A stretch of DNA of 64,000 nt from Umezawaea tangerina (GCF_003002815.1 NZ_PVTF01000004.1:434001-498000), one strand, 5' to 3'. Shown: positions 1 to 8,879, counted from the first letter of the stretch. The notes: generated by a model from the sequence alone, not told the origin. Numbers and translations: made by a program.

Positions 1-89
1 TCGCGCCGGTGACGATCGCGGTGTGGACCATGGCGCGGATCGTGCCCCACGGCCGTGCCGGGCGCACCCGAATTGCCTACCGTGGGCGT

Positions 90-497
90 GTGCGCAGCGA
101 AGAGATCGAGATCAGCACCGGGTCCGACGAGGTCGTGCACGACCTCACCTCGGCGGTCGAGAGGTTCCTGGAGGACGTCGAGGGCGACGGCCTGCTCCAC
201 GTGTGGGTGCCGCACGCGACCGCCGGGCTGGCCATCCTGGAGACCGGCGCGGGCAGCGACGACGACCTGCTGACGGCGCTGCGGAAGCTGCTGCCCGCCG
301 ACGACCGCTGGCGGCACCGGCACGGCAGCCGCGGCCACGGCCGCGACCACGTGCTGCCCGCGCTGGTGCCGCCGTACGCGACGGTCCCGGTGCTGGGCGG
401 CGTGCCGGTGCTCGGCACCTGGCAGTCGATCTGCCTGGTCGACACCAACATCGACAACCCCGTCCGCCGGGTTCGGTTCAGCTTCCTCGCCGGGTAG
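90..497 (+). CDS. YjbQ/UPF0047 family protein
   Basis: Small single-domain protein of the YjbQ (UPF0047) family, some members of which have weak thiamine-phosphate synthase activity. Family hallmarks visible are the HATAGLAI stretch, an acidic GSDDDLL segment, a His-rich RHRHGSRGHGRDH loop likely to bind metal, and the near-terminal GTWQSICLVD strand. From the GTG at 90 the protein has 135 residues, the usual family size. In-frame starts upstream at 9 and 30 would add a tail of up to 27 residues with no family resemblance, so I prefer GTG 90. The physiological substrate is unknown. Confidence 0.85.
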   Translation: MRSEEIEISTGSDEVVHDLTSAVERFLEDVEGDGLLHVWVPHATAGLAILETGAGSDDDLLTALRKLLPADDRWRHRHGSRGHGRDHVLPALVPPYATVPVLGGVPVLGTWQSICLVDTNIDNPVRRVRFSFLAG

Positions 498-574
498 CCC
501 ACCGCTGGCCTGCCGGCCCCGTGCGTCCGCGGACGGGTCCGTTTCCGCCGGTGCGGCAGGGTACGGTGCGACGC

Positions 575-1471
575 GTGACGCACCCAGGGGACGGGCAAGG
601 CGGTTGGGGAGGTCAGCAGGGTGGCTGGGGGCAGCCGAGCTACCCCCAGACCGGCGGCTTCCCCCAGCAACAGCAGCAGGCGCAGTACGGCGGCCTCGGC
701 GTGTACTCCGGCGGCCCGCCCCAGCGGCCGAACCGCGGCCCGTGGCTGGTCGTCGGCATCATCGTCGCGGTGCTCGTGCTGGTCGGCGGCGGTCTGACCG
801 TGTTCCTGCTCAACCGCGACCCCGACAAGGGCGCCGCGCCCGCCACGTCCTCCGCGCCGACCACCACGTCGTCCGAGGAGACCACCAAGTCGTCCGCCCC
901 GCCCGCCGCGAGCTGCGAGGCGCACGCCGCGAAGTGGACCTGCGTCGCGGTGAAGTCCGTCGGCTTCGGCTACGACGTGCCCGACACGTGGAAGCCCGCG
1001 ACCCCGACCAGCGTCGGCGTCGTCGAGGGCCTGCCGGACGTGAAGCTGATCGGTCTCGCCACCTACGGCGACTACAAGTGCGGCGGCAAGGGCTACAACC
1101 GCGGCAACACCGGCGCGGCGCTGCTGCCGAAGGGCGACGCGGGCGCGACGGCGAAGGACATCGCCACCAAGCTGAGCACGCAGTACTACAAGTCCGCGCC
1201 CACCTCCAACGCCGTCGTCGGCGAGCCCAAGGAGATCACCCTCCCCAAGACGACCGTGAAGGGGATGCTCGTCGACTCGGTGATCACCACCAGCGGCAAC
1301 AACTGCCTGGCCACCAAGGGTTCCATCCGGGTCCTGGTGCTGCAGAGCACCGACAACCTGCACGTGTTCATGGCCAACGGCGACCTCGAGGGCGGCGCCA
1401 CCGACGCCCCGGCCGCCGTCAGCGAGGCCGACCTCCAGGCCATGGTCGACTCCGTCAAACCGCTGAGCTAG
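575..1471 (+). CDS. Single-pass membrane protein with Gly/Gln-rich N-terminus and Ser/Thr stalk
   Basis: A 298-residue protein. The first 50 or so residues are rich in Gly, Gln and Pro. One hydrophobic helix follows at about 53-75 (LVVGIIVAVLVLVGGGLTVF), then a Ser/Thr/Ala linker of about 25 residues, then an extracellular domain of about 200 residues with four Cys that could form disulfides. This layout (cytosolic low-complexity tail, one helix, stalk, folded domain outside) is common among actinobacterial surface proteins of unknown function. The start is the GTG at 575, because the frame upstream of it is an antisense-like reading of yjbQ. The HAD gene follows after 8 bp, so co-transcription is likely. 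No enzyme motif was recognised. Confidence 0.85.
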   Translation: MTHPGDGQGGWGGQQGGWGQPSYPQTGGFPQQQQQAQYGGLGVYSGGPPQRPNRGPWLVVGIIVAVLVLVGGGLTVFLLNRDPDKGAAPATSSAPTTTSSEETTKSSAPPAASCEAHAAKWTCVAVKSVGFGYDVPDTWKPATPTSVGVVEGLPDVKLIGLATYGDYKCGGKGYNRGNTGAALLPKGDAGATAKDIATKLSTQYYKSAPTSNAVVGEPKEITLPKTTVKGMLVDSVITTSGNNCLATKGSIRVLVLQSTDNLHVFMANGDLEGGATDAPAAVSEADLQAMVDSVKPLS

Positions 1472-1479
1472 GAGTGGCC

Positions 1480-2172
1480 GTGAAGACGCTGGTGCTGTGG
1501 GACATCGACCAGACCCTCATGGAGGCCCGCGGCCTGGGCCACAGCTGGTACCGCACGGCCCTGCAAGCGGCGGCGGGCACCGAGCTGCGGCACGTCCCCA
1601 GCTTCCCCGGCCGCACCGAGATGGCCATCTCCCACGAGCTGCTGGTGCTGCACGACATCGAGCCCACCCCCGAGCAGATCGCCGCCCTGCACCGCGAGCT
1701 CATCGCCGTCGCCGACCGCGAACACCCCCTCCTCCTCGAACACGGCCGCGCCCTCGCCGGCGCCCCCGAAGCCCTCGCCGCGCTCGCCGCCCGTGACGAC
1801 GTCGTCCAGAGCGTCGTCACCGGCAACCTCGCCGAGATCGCCAGGTACAAGCTCGCCGCCTACGGCCTCGACCCCCACGTCGACCTCGACATCGGCGGCT
1901 ACGGCTCCCTCTCCCCCGACCGCCCCGCCCTCGTCATCGACGCCATCCGCCGCGCCACCACCAAACACGGCCACCCGTTCCCCGCGGACTCCGTGGTCGT
2001 CCTCGGCGACACCCCGCACGACATCACCGCGGCCACCCACCACGGCGCCACCGCGATCGGCGTCGCCACCGGCCGCAGCACCGTGGCCGACCTCCAAGCC
2101 GCCGGCGCCCACACCGTCCTCCCCGACCTCACCGACACCGCCGCCGTCCTCGCGGCCGTGCTGCGGACCTGA
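1480..2172 (+). CDS. HAD-superfamily hydrolase (phosphoglycolate phosphatase-like)
   Basis: Haloacid dehalogenase-type phosphatase of 230 residues. Motif I is DIDQT near residue 8 (nucleophile Asp and acid/base Asp). Motif II is the T of SVVTGN near residue 110. A conserved Lys lies in RYKLAAYGL, and motif IV is the acidic GDTPHDI near residue 172. A helical cap domain sits between motifs I and II, as in phosphoglycolate phosphatases. An AGGAG at 1470-1474 is 5 nt from the GTG at 1480, which favours that start over the GTG at 1474. The gene lies 8 bp behind the anchored protein. The exact phosphate ester substrate cannot be read from sequence. Confidence 0.88.
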   Translation: MKTLVLWDIDQTLMEARGLGHSWYRTALQAAAGTELRHVPSFPGRTEMAISHELLVLHDIEPTPEQIAALHRELIAVADREHPLLLEHGRALAGAPEALAALAARDDVVQSVVTGNLAEIARYKLAAYGLDPHVDLDIGGYGSLSPDRPALVIDAIRRATTKHGHPFPADSVVVLGDTPHDITAATHHGATAIGVATGRSTVADLQAAGAHTVLPDLTDTAAVLAAVLRT

Positions 2173-2177
2173 TCGCG

Positions 2178-2855
2178 TCAGGCGACTCCGACGGCGCAAG
2201 TTCTCGTTGAACCCCTCAGCCTCGTCGTCTCGAACTCCACGGTGTACCTCGCGTACGACCGGGCCTCGTCGGCCGTCATCGACTTCAGCACGATGACCGA
2301 CGTTCCCGTGCACGGGGACCACCCAGGTCCGGTCCCTCCACCCCCATTCGGCGAAGGTGACGACCACCGGCATGTGGACCGTCGCCTCGTGCGCGAGGCT
2401 GAACCCCGCCCCCTCGGGGAAGGCCAAGCCGGGATGGTCCCCCTCAACCGCGCTCAGGTCGCCCCTGAGATCGATGTTCCCCGTGTTCGTGAGCGCGATG
2501 GTCGTGTTGTGCTGTCCGGGAGTGGAGAACCGGGGCTCGGGACGGACCAGGTCGACCTCCAGAGCAGCCCACGTCCGCACGATGACGACCTTGGGCTCAC
2601 TCGCCCACCAGCTGCGTTCCTCGGCTTCGGCCTCGGCGTTCGTGGCGAGCACTTTGAGTTGGTGATGACCGGCCATGGGCTCCGTCGGCCCGCATGACAC
2701 GGTCAGCGAGACCTTCCGCTCCTGCCCTGGTGCGAGCGGCACGCCGGCGACCTCGTCCGCGCCGGACCGGTGACGACACCGGCTTGCACCACGTGGCGCC
2801 CATCGCCGGACATGATGTTGGTGACGTGCGGCCTGGACTCTGGTTCCTCGGGCAC
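2178..2855 (-). pseudogene. Frameshifted remnant of an Ig-like/VQAG-motif protein
   Basis: Coding sequence survives on the minus strand in three successive frames. From GTG 2855 one frame reads a start with the actinomycete motif HVVQAGVVTG. Near 2765 the frame shifts by one base to a long stretch resembling beta-sandwich (Ig-like) domains of large actinobacterial proteins, for example VPLAPGQERKVSLTVSCG and IALTNTGNIDL. Near 2295 a second one-base shift is needed to continue to SVIVLKSMTADEARSY and a stop at 2178. Two shifts plus an abrupt jump from the VQAG motif to the Ig-like part indicate a decayed, internally deleted gene. The same VQAG-type N-terminus opens the intact NB-ARC regulator at 26423-28504. 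Sequencing error is the alternative explanation. Confidence 0.65.
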
Positions 2856-2874
2856 GACGCCACCGCACGCGAAA

Positions 2875-2902
2875 GGGGTCCCGCTCACCCGAGCGGGACC
2901 CC
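2875..2902 (-). terminator. Hairpin terminator of proS
   Basis: Perfect 12-bp stem (GGGGTCCCGCTC paired with GAGCGGGACCCC) with a 4-nt loop, starting 18 bp beyond the proS stop. On the minus strand it is followed by a short TTTC, so it is probably a factor-independent terminator with a weak U-tract, as is common in actinomycetes. Confidence 0.75.
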
Positions 2903-2919
2903 TTGGCGCACAACGGCGA

Positions 2920-4671
2920 CTACCCCCGGACCAACCCCACCAGGTGCTCCACCACGGCGTCCACGGCCACGTCGGTGCGGTCGCCCGACCGGCGGTCCTT
3001 GACCTCCACCTGGCCGTCGGCCAGGCCGCGGCCGACGACGAGGATGGTCGGGACGCCGATCAGTTCGGCGTCCTTGAACTTCACGCCGGGGCTGACCTTG
3101 GGGCGGTCGTCGAGCAGGACGGAGAGGCCGGCGGCGTGGAGTTCGCCTGCCAGCTTCTCGCCGCCGGCGAGCAGGGCCTCGTCCTTGCCCGCCACGACGA
3201 GGTGGATGTCGGCGGGGGCGACGTTGCGGGGCCAGATGATGCCCTTCTCGTCGTGGCTCTGCTCGGCGATGGCGGCCACGAGCCGGGAGACGCCGATGCC
3301 GTAGGAGCCCATGGTGATCCGGATCGGCTTGCTGTCCGGGCCGAGGGCGTCCAGCGAGAACGCGTCGGCGTACTTGCGGCCGAGCTGGAAGATGTGGCCG
3401 ATCTCGATGCCGCGCGCGGCGACGAGCACGCCGTGGCCGTCGGGCGACGGGTCGCCCTCGCGCACCTCGGCCACGTCGATCACGCCGTCGGGCGTGAAGT
3501 CCCGGCCCGCCACGAGGTCCACGACGTGGTGGTCGGCCTTGTCCGCGCCGGTGACCCACGCCGTGCCGCGCACGACGCGCGGGTCGACCAGGAACCGGAC
3601 GCCGTTGGCCAGCAGCGCGCCCGGTCCGATGTAGCCCTTGACGAGGAAGCCGTTGCGGGCGAAGTCGGCGTCGTCGAGCAGCGTCACCTCGGCGGGCTCG
3701 AACGCGGCCTCGAGGCGCTTGAAGTCGACCTCGCGGTCGCCGGGCAGGCCGATGGCGAGCAGGGTCCAGTCCTTCTCGCCCGGCTTGCGGGTCTTGACGA
3801 GCACGTTCTTCAACGTGTCCGCGGCCGTGAACGTGCGGCCGAGACCGGCGCCGTTGAGGTGGTCGACCAGCGTCTGGATGGTCGGCGTCGCGGGCGTGTG
3901 GTGCACCTGGGACTCGGGCTTGTCCTCGGTGGACTGCTCGGGCGGCGCGGGGGTCGTGACGGCCTCGACGTTGGCGGCGTAGCCGGACTCCGTGCTGCGC
4001 ACGAACGTGTCCTCGCCGGTCGGCGCGACGGCGAGGAACTCCTCGGACGCCGAGCCGCCCATCGCGCCGGACGTGGCCGACACGATGACGTACTCCATGC
4101 CGAGGCGTTCGAAGATGCGGATGTAGGCGTCGCGGTGCGCCTGGTAGGACTCCGACAGGCCCTCGTCGCTGAGGTCGAAGGAGTACGAGTCCTTCATCAG
4201 GAACTCGCGGCCGCGCAGGATGCCCGCGCGGGGGCGCGCCTCGTCCCGGTACTTCGTCTGGATCTGGTAGAGCGTGACCGGGTAGTCCTTGTACGAGTTG
4301 TACTCGCCCTTCACGGTGAGCGCGAACAGCTCCTCGTGCGTCGGGCCGAGCATGTAGTCGGCGCCCTTGCGGTCCTTGAGGCGGAACACGTTGGGGCCGT
4401 ACTCGGTCCACCGGCCGGTGGCCTCGTAGGGCTCCCTGGGCAGCAGCGCGGGGAACTGGATCTCCTGGGCGCCGAAGGCGTCCATCTCCTCGCGCACGAC
4501 CTGCTCGATGTTGCGCAGCACGCGCAGACCCAGCGGCAGCCAGGTGTACCCGCCCGGTGCGACGCGGCGGACGTAGCCGGCGCGGACCAGCAGCTTGTGG
4601 CTGGGTACTTCGGCGTCGGCCGGATCCTCGCGCAAGGTGCGCAGGAACAGCGACGACATCCTGGTGATCAC
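2920..4671 (-). CDS. proS: Prolyl-tRNA synthetase (bacterial type, with editing domain)
   Basis: Cytosolic class II aminoacyl-tRNA synthetase that charges tRNA(Pro). It is 583 residues long, the bacterial ProS size with an inserted YbaK-like editing domain. Visible landmarks are the N-terminal catalytic segment with [14 protein letters not shown] and GPTHEE (motif 2 region), the [20 protein letters not shown] stretch, an INS editing domain at about 225-390 (with [15 protein letters not shown] and LVDPRVVRG), class II motif 3 in [11 protein letters not shown] near 445, and an anticodon-binding domain at the C-terminus ([20 protein letters not shown]). The ATG at 4671 begins [15 protein letters not shown], matching the usual start. 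It is transcribed leftward as a single gene with its own hairpin terminator. Confidence 0.97.
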   Translation of the reverse strand: MITRMSSLFLRTLREDPADAEVPSHKLLVRAGYVRRVAPGGYTWLPLGLRVLRNIEQVVREEMDAFGAQEIQFPALLPREPYEATGRWTEYGPNVFRLKDRKGADYMLGPTHEELFALTVKGEYNSYKDYPVTLYQIQTKYRDEARPRAGILRGREFLMKDSYSFDLSDEGLSESYQAHRDAYIRIFERLGMEYVIVSATSGAMGGSASEEFLAVAPTGEDTFVRSTESGYAANVEAVTTPAPPEQSTEDKPESQVHHTPATPTIQTLVDHLNGAGLGRTFTAADTLKNVLVKTRKPGEKDWTLLAIGLPGDREVDFKRLEAAFEPAEVTLLDDADFARNGFLVKGYIGPGALLANGVRFLVDPRVVRGTAWVTGADKADHHVVDLVAGRDFTPDGVIDVAEVREGDPSPDGHGVLVAARGIEIGHIFQLGRKYADAFSLDALGPDSKPIRITMGSYGIGVSRLVAAIAEQSHDEKGIIWPRNVAPADIHLVVAGKDEALLAGGEKLAGELHAAGLSVLLDDRPKVSPGVKFKDAELIGVPTILVVGRGLADGQVEVKDRRSGDRTDVAVDAVVEHLVGLVRG

Positions 4672-4849
4672 GATGGGTACTCCTCGTGGGAACGGTGTCC
4701 GAACAGCGTAGTGAAGGAGGTCACCGCAGATCCAACGGGTAACGCCCCGTCGCGCCCCCGGAAAGGACCTGATCGTTCCCCACCGCGTTTGCGCAGCTCA
4801 GAACACTTATCCACGAAAACTGTCGGTACCCGTCCCTACCCTGCCGACC

Positions 4850-5200
4850 ATGACCCTCACCATCGGCATGATCACGATCGACAGCAGCGACCCGCACAAG
4901 CTCGCCGACTTCTGGACCGGTGCCCTCGGCACGTCGGTGCAGCACGACTGGGGCGAGTACGTCGTCCTGGCGCCCTCCGCAGAGGGGGCGGTGCAGGTCG
5001 GGTTGCAGCGGGTCGAGTCGGTCACACCGGGCAAGAACAGGGTGCACTTCGACATGCAGGTGCCGGACCGCGCCGCCGAGGTCTCCAGACTCGTGGAGCT
5101 GGGCGCCTCGGAGATCGGCGAGCACACCGTGCCGGGGCTGACGTGGACGGTGCTGGCCGACCCGGAGGGCAACCAGTTCTGCGTCGGCCAACCCGGCTGA
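4850..5200 (+). CDS. VOC (glyoxalase/bleomycin-resistance fold) family protein
   Basis: A 116-residue single VOC module. The N-terminal half has the beta-alpha-beta unit ITIDSSDPHKLADFWTGALG. The C-terminal half carries HFDMQVPD and ends in LADPEGNQFCV, the conserved DPxGNxF signature of the Glyoxalase_6-like subgroup. Members bind a divalent metal through His/Glu and act as dimers in isomerase, dioxygenase or drug-binding roles; the substrate here is unknown. It is transcribed divergently from proS and convergent with the SnoaL-like gene, with a shared hairpin between them. Confidence 0.85.
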   Translation: MTLTIGMITIDSSDPHKLADFWTGALGTSVQHDWGEYVVLAPSAEGAVQVGLQRVESVTPGKNRVHFDMQVPDRAAEVSRLVELGASEIGEHTVPGLTWTVLADPEGNQFCVGQPG

Positions 5201-5206
5201 GACCAG

Positions 5207-5242
5207 GCCGGTCGGGACGAGGTGGTGCTCGTCCCGACCGGC
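5207..5242. terminator. Bidirectional hairpin between VOC and SnoaL genes
   Basis: Perfect 15-bp stem (GCCGGTCGGGACGAG with its complement) and a 6-nt loop. It lies 6 bp after the VOC stop and 16 bp before the stop of the convergent SnoaL-like gene, so it can end transcription from both sides. Confidence 0.8.
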
Positions 5243-5258
5243 ACGGCCTCCAGCGGCC

Positions 5259-6014
5259 TCAGAAGAGGCCGTTGTCGTGCGGGAGGGCGCTCGGGACGGG
5301 GGCGATGACGTCCCAGTGCTCGACGATCTTGCCGTCGGCCACGCGGAACAGGTCCCAGTACGCGACCGGGTCGCCGAACTCGCCCTCGGACTGGAGCAGC
5401 ACCAGGTCGCCCTCGGCGACGACCCGGTGGACGGTCTTGTAGACCAGGTTCTTGCCCTGCTCGGCCCAGGTCGCCGCGGCGGCGCCGAAGCCCGCGAGGC
5501 CGTCGGCCGCCTCGGGGTTGTGCTGGTCGTAGCGCTCGGTCGAGATGTAGTCCGTGAGCACCGAGTAGTCGGCGTCGACCAGCACCCGCTGGGCGAACTC
5601 GGTGACGAGGGCGCGGTTCCGCTCGGTCTTGTCCAGGTCGGCCGGCGCGCCGGGGCCGTCGGTCTGGGTGCGGCCGCTGGCGGTGCGCGCCACGACCGGG
5701 GTCAGCCCGTCCCAGTGCTCGGCCAGCTTGCCGTCCTCGACGCGGAAGAGGTCGAAGGCGACCAGCGGCGTCGGGCCGAAGCCGTGGTAGGTGCCGTGCA
5801 GGGCGACGAGGTCGCCGTCCGCGATGACGCGTGCGCCCTCGTAGCGGAAGTCCGCGGGCAGGGAGGCGACGAGGCCGCGCAGGGCGTCCGGGCCGTCGGC
5901 CGCCAGTGAGCTGTGCTGCCGGTAGGTGGGCGAGACCCAGCGGTCTACGGCGGAGGGGTCGCGGTCGCCGAACAGCTCGCCCGCGGCTTGGCCGACCAGG
6001 TTCTTGTTGTCCAT
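5259..6014 (-). CDS. Tandem SnoaL-like (NTF2-fold) protein
   Basis: A 251-residue protein made of two homologous SnoaL-like halves. Each half ends in a matching strand: VAFDLFRVEDGKLAEHWDGL in the first, YWDLFRVADGKIVEHWDVI in the second. Each also carries a Y-x-QH-type segment (TYRQHSSLAADG, RYDQHNPEAADG). This fold covers polyketide cyclases, hydratases and many proteins of unknown substrate. The ATG at 6014 gives a start directly on domain one. It is divergent from the AraC regulator at 6099, and the 84-bp spacer between them makes regulation by that protein likely. No purine-rich ribosome site is visible. Confidence 0.85.
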   Translation of the reverse strand: MDNKNLVGQAAGELFGDRDPSAVDRWVSPTYRQHSSLAADGPDALRGLVASLPADFRYEGARVIADGDLVALHGTYHGFGPTPLVAFDLFRVEDGKLAEHWDGLTPVVARTASGRTQTDGPGAPADLDKTERNRALVTEFAQRVLVDADYSVLTDYISTERYDQHNPEAADGLAGFGAAAATWAEQGKNLVYKTVHRVVAEGDLVLLQSEGEFGDPVAYWDLFRVADGKIVEHWDVIAPVPSALPHDNGLF

Positions 6015-6098
6015 GGGAGGAAGTCCGTTTCGTGAGGAGGAACGAGGACAACGATCGACCGAACCGGCCTCGACCACGAGGTAGGATCCGGCAGCACC

Positions 6099-6953
6099 AT
6101 GGTGAAAAGTGGACAAGTCAGCGAGTTCGGCTTCAGCAACCCCGACCGGCGGCACCTCGGCGTCGAAGTGGTGGACTTCGGCCGGATGACCAGAAGGCTG
6201 CCTGCGAGGACGCTGTCCAGCGTGCACCGGACGGACTTCCACCAGGTCTTCCTGATCACCGGCGGCAGCGGCGAGATGATGGTCGATTTCGTCGACCACC
6301 CCTGCGTCGCGGGCACGCTGCTGCACGTTGCCCCCGGCCGCGTCCTGCGCCTCCCGCCGCCGGGGCTGGAGGCGACCGTGGTGCTGTTCACCGCCACCTT
6401 CCCGCCCCGGCTGGACCGGGCGGGGTCCCTGCTCGCCTCGTTCGGCCCGGTCGGCTGGACGGTCCCGCCCGACGAACGGCGGACCGTGGTCGCCGCCGCG
6501 GCGGAGCTGCACGCCGAGTACCGCCGGGCGGTCCAACGGCCGCGGGCCATCACCGTCGACCTCCTGCGGCACCTGCTGGGAGCCCTGCTGCTCCGCGTCG
6601 CCCGGCTGGCCCCGGAGGACGAGGAGCAGCGGCACGACGCGTTCCACCGCTTCCGGCACGAGCTGGAGCGGTCGTTCGCCACGACCCGCAACGCTGCGGA
6701 CTACGCCGCCCGAGTCGGCTACTCACCGCGCACCCTGAACCGGGTCTGCCTCCAGGCGACCGGCCGGACCGCCAAGGCGCTGGTCGACGCCAGGGTCGCG
6801 CTGGAGGCCAAGCGCCTGCTGGCCGACACCGACCTGTCCGTCGCGGCGGTCGGGGCCCGGCTGGGCTTCACCGAGCCGACGAACTTCGGCAAGTTCTTCA
6901 CCCGCGAGACCGGTGCCACGCCCGGCGCGTTCCGGGCGCGGGAACGCACCTGA
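6099..6953 (+). CDS. AraC-family transcriptional regulator
   Basis: A 284-residue regulator. The N-terminal cupin-like sensor half (about 1-160) contains FHQVFLITGGSGEMMVDFVDH. The C-terminal AraC DNA-binding domain has two helix-turn-helix units, the first around ATTRNAADYAARVGYSPRTL and the second around DLSVAAVGARLGFTEPTNFG, followed by the usual KFFTRETGATPGAFR ending. The divergent arrangement with the SnoaL-like gene suggests it controls that gene, perhaps with itself. The effector is unknown. Confidence 0.9.
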   Translation: MVKSGQVSEFGFSNPDRRHLGVEVVDFGRMTRRLPARTLSSVHRTDFHQVFLITGGSGEMMVDFVDHPCVAGTLLHVAPGRVLRLPPPGLEATVVLFTATFPPRLDRAGSLLASFGPVGWTVPPDERRTVVAAAAELHAEYRRAVQRPRAITVDLLRHLLGALLLRVARLAPEDEEQRHDAFHRFRHELERSFATTRNAADYAARVGYSPRTLNRVCLQATGRTAKALVDARVALEAKRLLADTDLSVAAVGARLGFTEPTNFGKFFTRETGATPGAFRARERT

Positions 6954-6977
6954 CCCGCGCTGCCCTACCCTCATCGG

Positions 6978-7715
6978 GTGCTCGTGCTGCTGCCCCCGTC
7001 GGAGACCAAGGCCATCGGTGGGACGGGCGCGCCGCTCGACCACGCGGCCCTCTCCTGTCCCGAGCTGAACCCCGTCCGCGACAAGATCGCGTCGGCCCTG
7101 GTCGAGCTGGCGGACGACCTCCCGGCCAGTCTCGCCGCGCTGGACCTGTCCGAGCGCCAAGCCGACGAGGTCTCGCGGAACGCGGAGCTGTGGCGGTCGC
7201 CGACGCTGCCCGCGCTGGCCCGGTACACCGGTGTCCTCTACGACTCCCTCGACCTGCCGAGCATGAAGAAGGGCGAACGGGAGCGCGCCTTCCGGCGGTT
7301 GGCGGTCGCCTCGGCGTTGTTCGGCGTGGTCCGCGGTGGCGACCCCATCCCGGCCTACCGCCTCTCCGGCGGTTCCGTCCTTCCCTCGATCGGGTCGCTC
7401 ACGGCGTTGTGGCGCCCCGCTCTCGAACCCGTCCTGCGCGAGGTCGACGAGTTCGTGGTGGACCTGCGGTCCGGGGCCTACGCGAACCTGGCGAGGATTC
7501 CCGACGCCGTGGTCGTGCGGGTGGTGAGCGAGGACGCGCGGGGGGTGCGGAAAGCGGTGAGCCACTTCAACAAGGCGCACAAGGGACTGCTGGCGCGGGC
7601 GTTGAGCACCTCGCGGGCCGAGCCCTCGGACGTCCGCGGGTTGATCAGGGTCGCGAAGGCGGCGGGGCTGCGGGTGGAGAAGACCGGCGAGCGGGGCGTG
7701 GACCTGTTCGCGTAA
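6978..7715 (+). CDS. yaaA: YaaA/DUF328 peroxide-stress protein
   Basis: A 245-residue member of the YaaA (DUF328/UPF0246) family. In Escherichia coli the OxyR-regulated YaaA limits free iron and protects DNA from oxidative damage. Recognised features are the N-terminal LLPPSETKAIGGTG, which is a family signature, the YTGVLYDSLD segment, the FRRLAVASALFGVVRGGDPIPAYRL core, and VRVVSEDARGVRKAVSHFNKAHKG near the C-terminus. The start is the GTG at 6978, which puts the signature at residue 4 as in homologues. It lies 24 bp behind the AraC gene on the same strand. Confidence 0.9.
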   Translation: MLVLLPPSETKAIGGTGAPLDHAALSCPELNPVRDKIASALVELADDLPASLAALDLSERQADEVSRNAELWRSPTLPALARYTGVLYDSLDLPSMKKGERERAFRRLAVASALFGVVRGGDPIPAYRLSGGSVLPSIGSLTALWRPALEPVLREVDEFVVDLRSGAYANLARIPDAVVVRVVSEDARGVRKAVSHFNKAHKGLLARALSTSRAEPSDVRGLIRVAKAAGLRVEKTGERGVDLFA

Positions 7716-7794
7716 TTCGGTTGCGCGCCGGAAACGCGCTTTGGGAAGCTCACCCGCAACGGCGGAACTGCCGGTGGACCGGAGGAGGTGCCAG

Positions 7795-7851
7795 GTGAAG
7801 ACGACTGTCCGAGACGTGGCGTCGGCCCGTCCACCCGCCCCGCCCGGCTGA
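7795..7851 (+). CDS. Possible 18-codon leader peptide ending in a polyproline motif
   Basis: A strong ribosome site (GGAGGAGG at 7781-7788) sits 6 nt before a GTG that opens an 18-codon frame, VKTTVRDVASARPPAPPG, stopping at 7851. The RIO kinase start lies 43 nt further on. The Pro-Pro-Ala-Pro-Pro end is a type of sequence that slows ribosomes unless EF-P assists, so this could be a regulatory upstream peptide. It is equally possible that the ribosome site is fortuitous. No homologue is known to me. Confidence 0.4.
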   Translation: MKTTVRDVASARPPAPPG

Positions 7852-7894
7852 GCCCTGGGTGGGGTGCCCCGGCACATCCAAGGAGACCCCACCA

Positions 7895-8839
7895 GTGCGC
7901 GAGCACGACTACGAATCCGCCTACGACGACATCCCCGACACGATGCGTCGCGGCAGGCGCAAGAAGCGGACGGACGACCGCGACCGCAGCGGACGGCTGA
8001 CCGAGGAGGAGCGCGCGAACCTCGCCCGAGTCCGCGAGGACGCGCTCAGCGACGCCGACAAACCCGAGGACGGGGACCGTTGGTCCACGTGGGACGGCGC
8101 CGACCACGGCCCGACCCCGCGCCCCGACTGGGTGATCACGGAGCTGAGCGCGACCGACCTGGAGCTCGGCGTCCTCAAGACCGGCAAGGAAGCCGACGTG
8201 CACCTGGTGGAACGCCGGGGCAGCGGCGGCAGCTGCCTGATGGCCGCCAAGCGCTACCGCAGCGCGGACCACCGGATGTTCCACCGGGACGCGGGCTACC
8301 TCGAGGGCCGTCGGATGCGGCGGTCCCGCGAGATGCGGGCGATGGGCAACCGCAGCTCGTTCGGCCGCAACCTGATCTCCGAGCAGTGGGCCGTCGCCGA
8401 GTTCGGCGCGCTGAGCAGGCTGTGGCAGCTCGGCGCCCCGGTGCCCTACCCCGTGCAGCGCAGCGGCACCGAACTGCTCCTGGAGTTCATCGGGGACGAC
8501 GACGGCACGGCCGCGCCGCGGCTGGCGCAGTGCCGCCCGGAGCCGGACGAACTGGTCGATCTGTGGCGACAACTCGTCACCGCGCTCACCCTGCTCGCCA
8601 AGGAGGGCGTCGCGCACGGCGACCTGTCGGCCTACAACCTCATGGTCCACGACGGCGTGCTGGTCATGATCGACCTGCCCCAGGTCGTCGACCTGGTCGC
8701 GAACCCGAAGGCGGAGCAGATCCTGGAACGGGACGTGCGCAACGTGTCGGAGTGGTTCGGGTCCAGGGGACTGCCGCCCGAGGTGGTCGACGCGCGCGAG
8801 CTCATGATCGTCCTCGTCGACGCCGCAGGACTGAATTAG
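7895..8839 (+). CDS. RIO-type serine/threonine protein kinase
   Basis: Bacterial RIO1-like kinase of 314 residues. After a charged N-terminal tail of about 80 residues, the kinase fold shows ELGVLKTGKEADVHLVE (flexible loop with nucleotide-binding residues), AAKRYR with the ATP-anchoring Lys, the catalytic loop HGDLSAYN at 241-248 (catalytic Asp 243), and the metal-binding IDLPQ at 259-263, where archaeal and eukaryotic RIO1 more often has IDFPQ. The GTG at 7895 has AGGAG at 7881-7885. Archaeal and eukaryotic RIO1 act in small-subunit ribosome maturation; the bacterial role is not established. A hairpin follows the gene. Confidence 0.88.
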   Translation: MREHDYESAYDDIPDTMRRGRRKKRTDDRDRSGRLTEEERANLARVREDALSDADKPEDGDRWSTWDGADHGPTPRPDWVITELSATDLELGVLKTGKEADVHLVERRGSGGSCLMAAKRYRSADHRMFHRDAGYLEGRRMRRSREMRAMGNRSSFGRNLISEQWAVAEFGALSRLWQLGAPVPYPVQRSGTELLLEFIGDDDGTAAPRLAQCRPEPDELVDLWRQLVTALTLLAKEGVAHGDLSAYNLMVHDGVLVMIDLPQVVDLVANPKAEQILERDVRNVSEWFGSRGLPPEVVDARELMIVLVDAAGLN

Positions 8840-8847
8840 CGCTGGTG

Positions 8848-8879
8848 GGGGGCTCGGGACCGCGAATTCCCGAGCCCCC
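8848..8879 (+). terminator. Hairpin terminator of the RIO kinase gene
   Basis: Perfect 12-bp stem (GGGGGCTCGGGA with its complement) and an 8-nt loop, 8 bp after the RIO stop codon. Confidence 0.8.

Noticed and set aside
23-572. Long frame upstream of the anchored protein at 575
   Set aside because: It reads Arg/Ala/Pro-rich low-complexity sequence over yjbQ, as expected from a shadow frame in GC-rich DNA. The real start is GTG 575.
2770-5442. An 890-codon open frame opposite proS
   Set aside because: Composition is Val/Ala/Asp/Gly/Arg-rich with no motif; proS on the other strand is certain.
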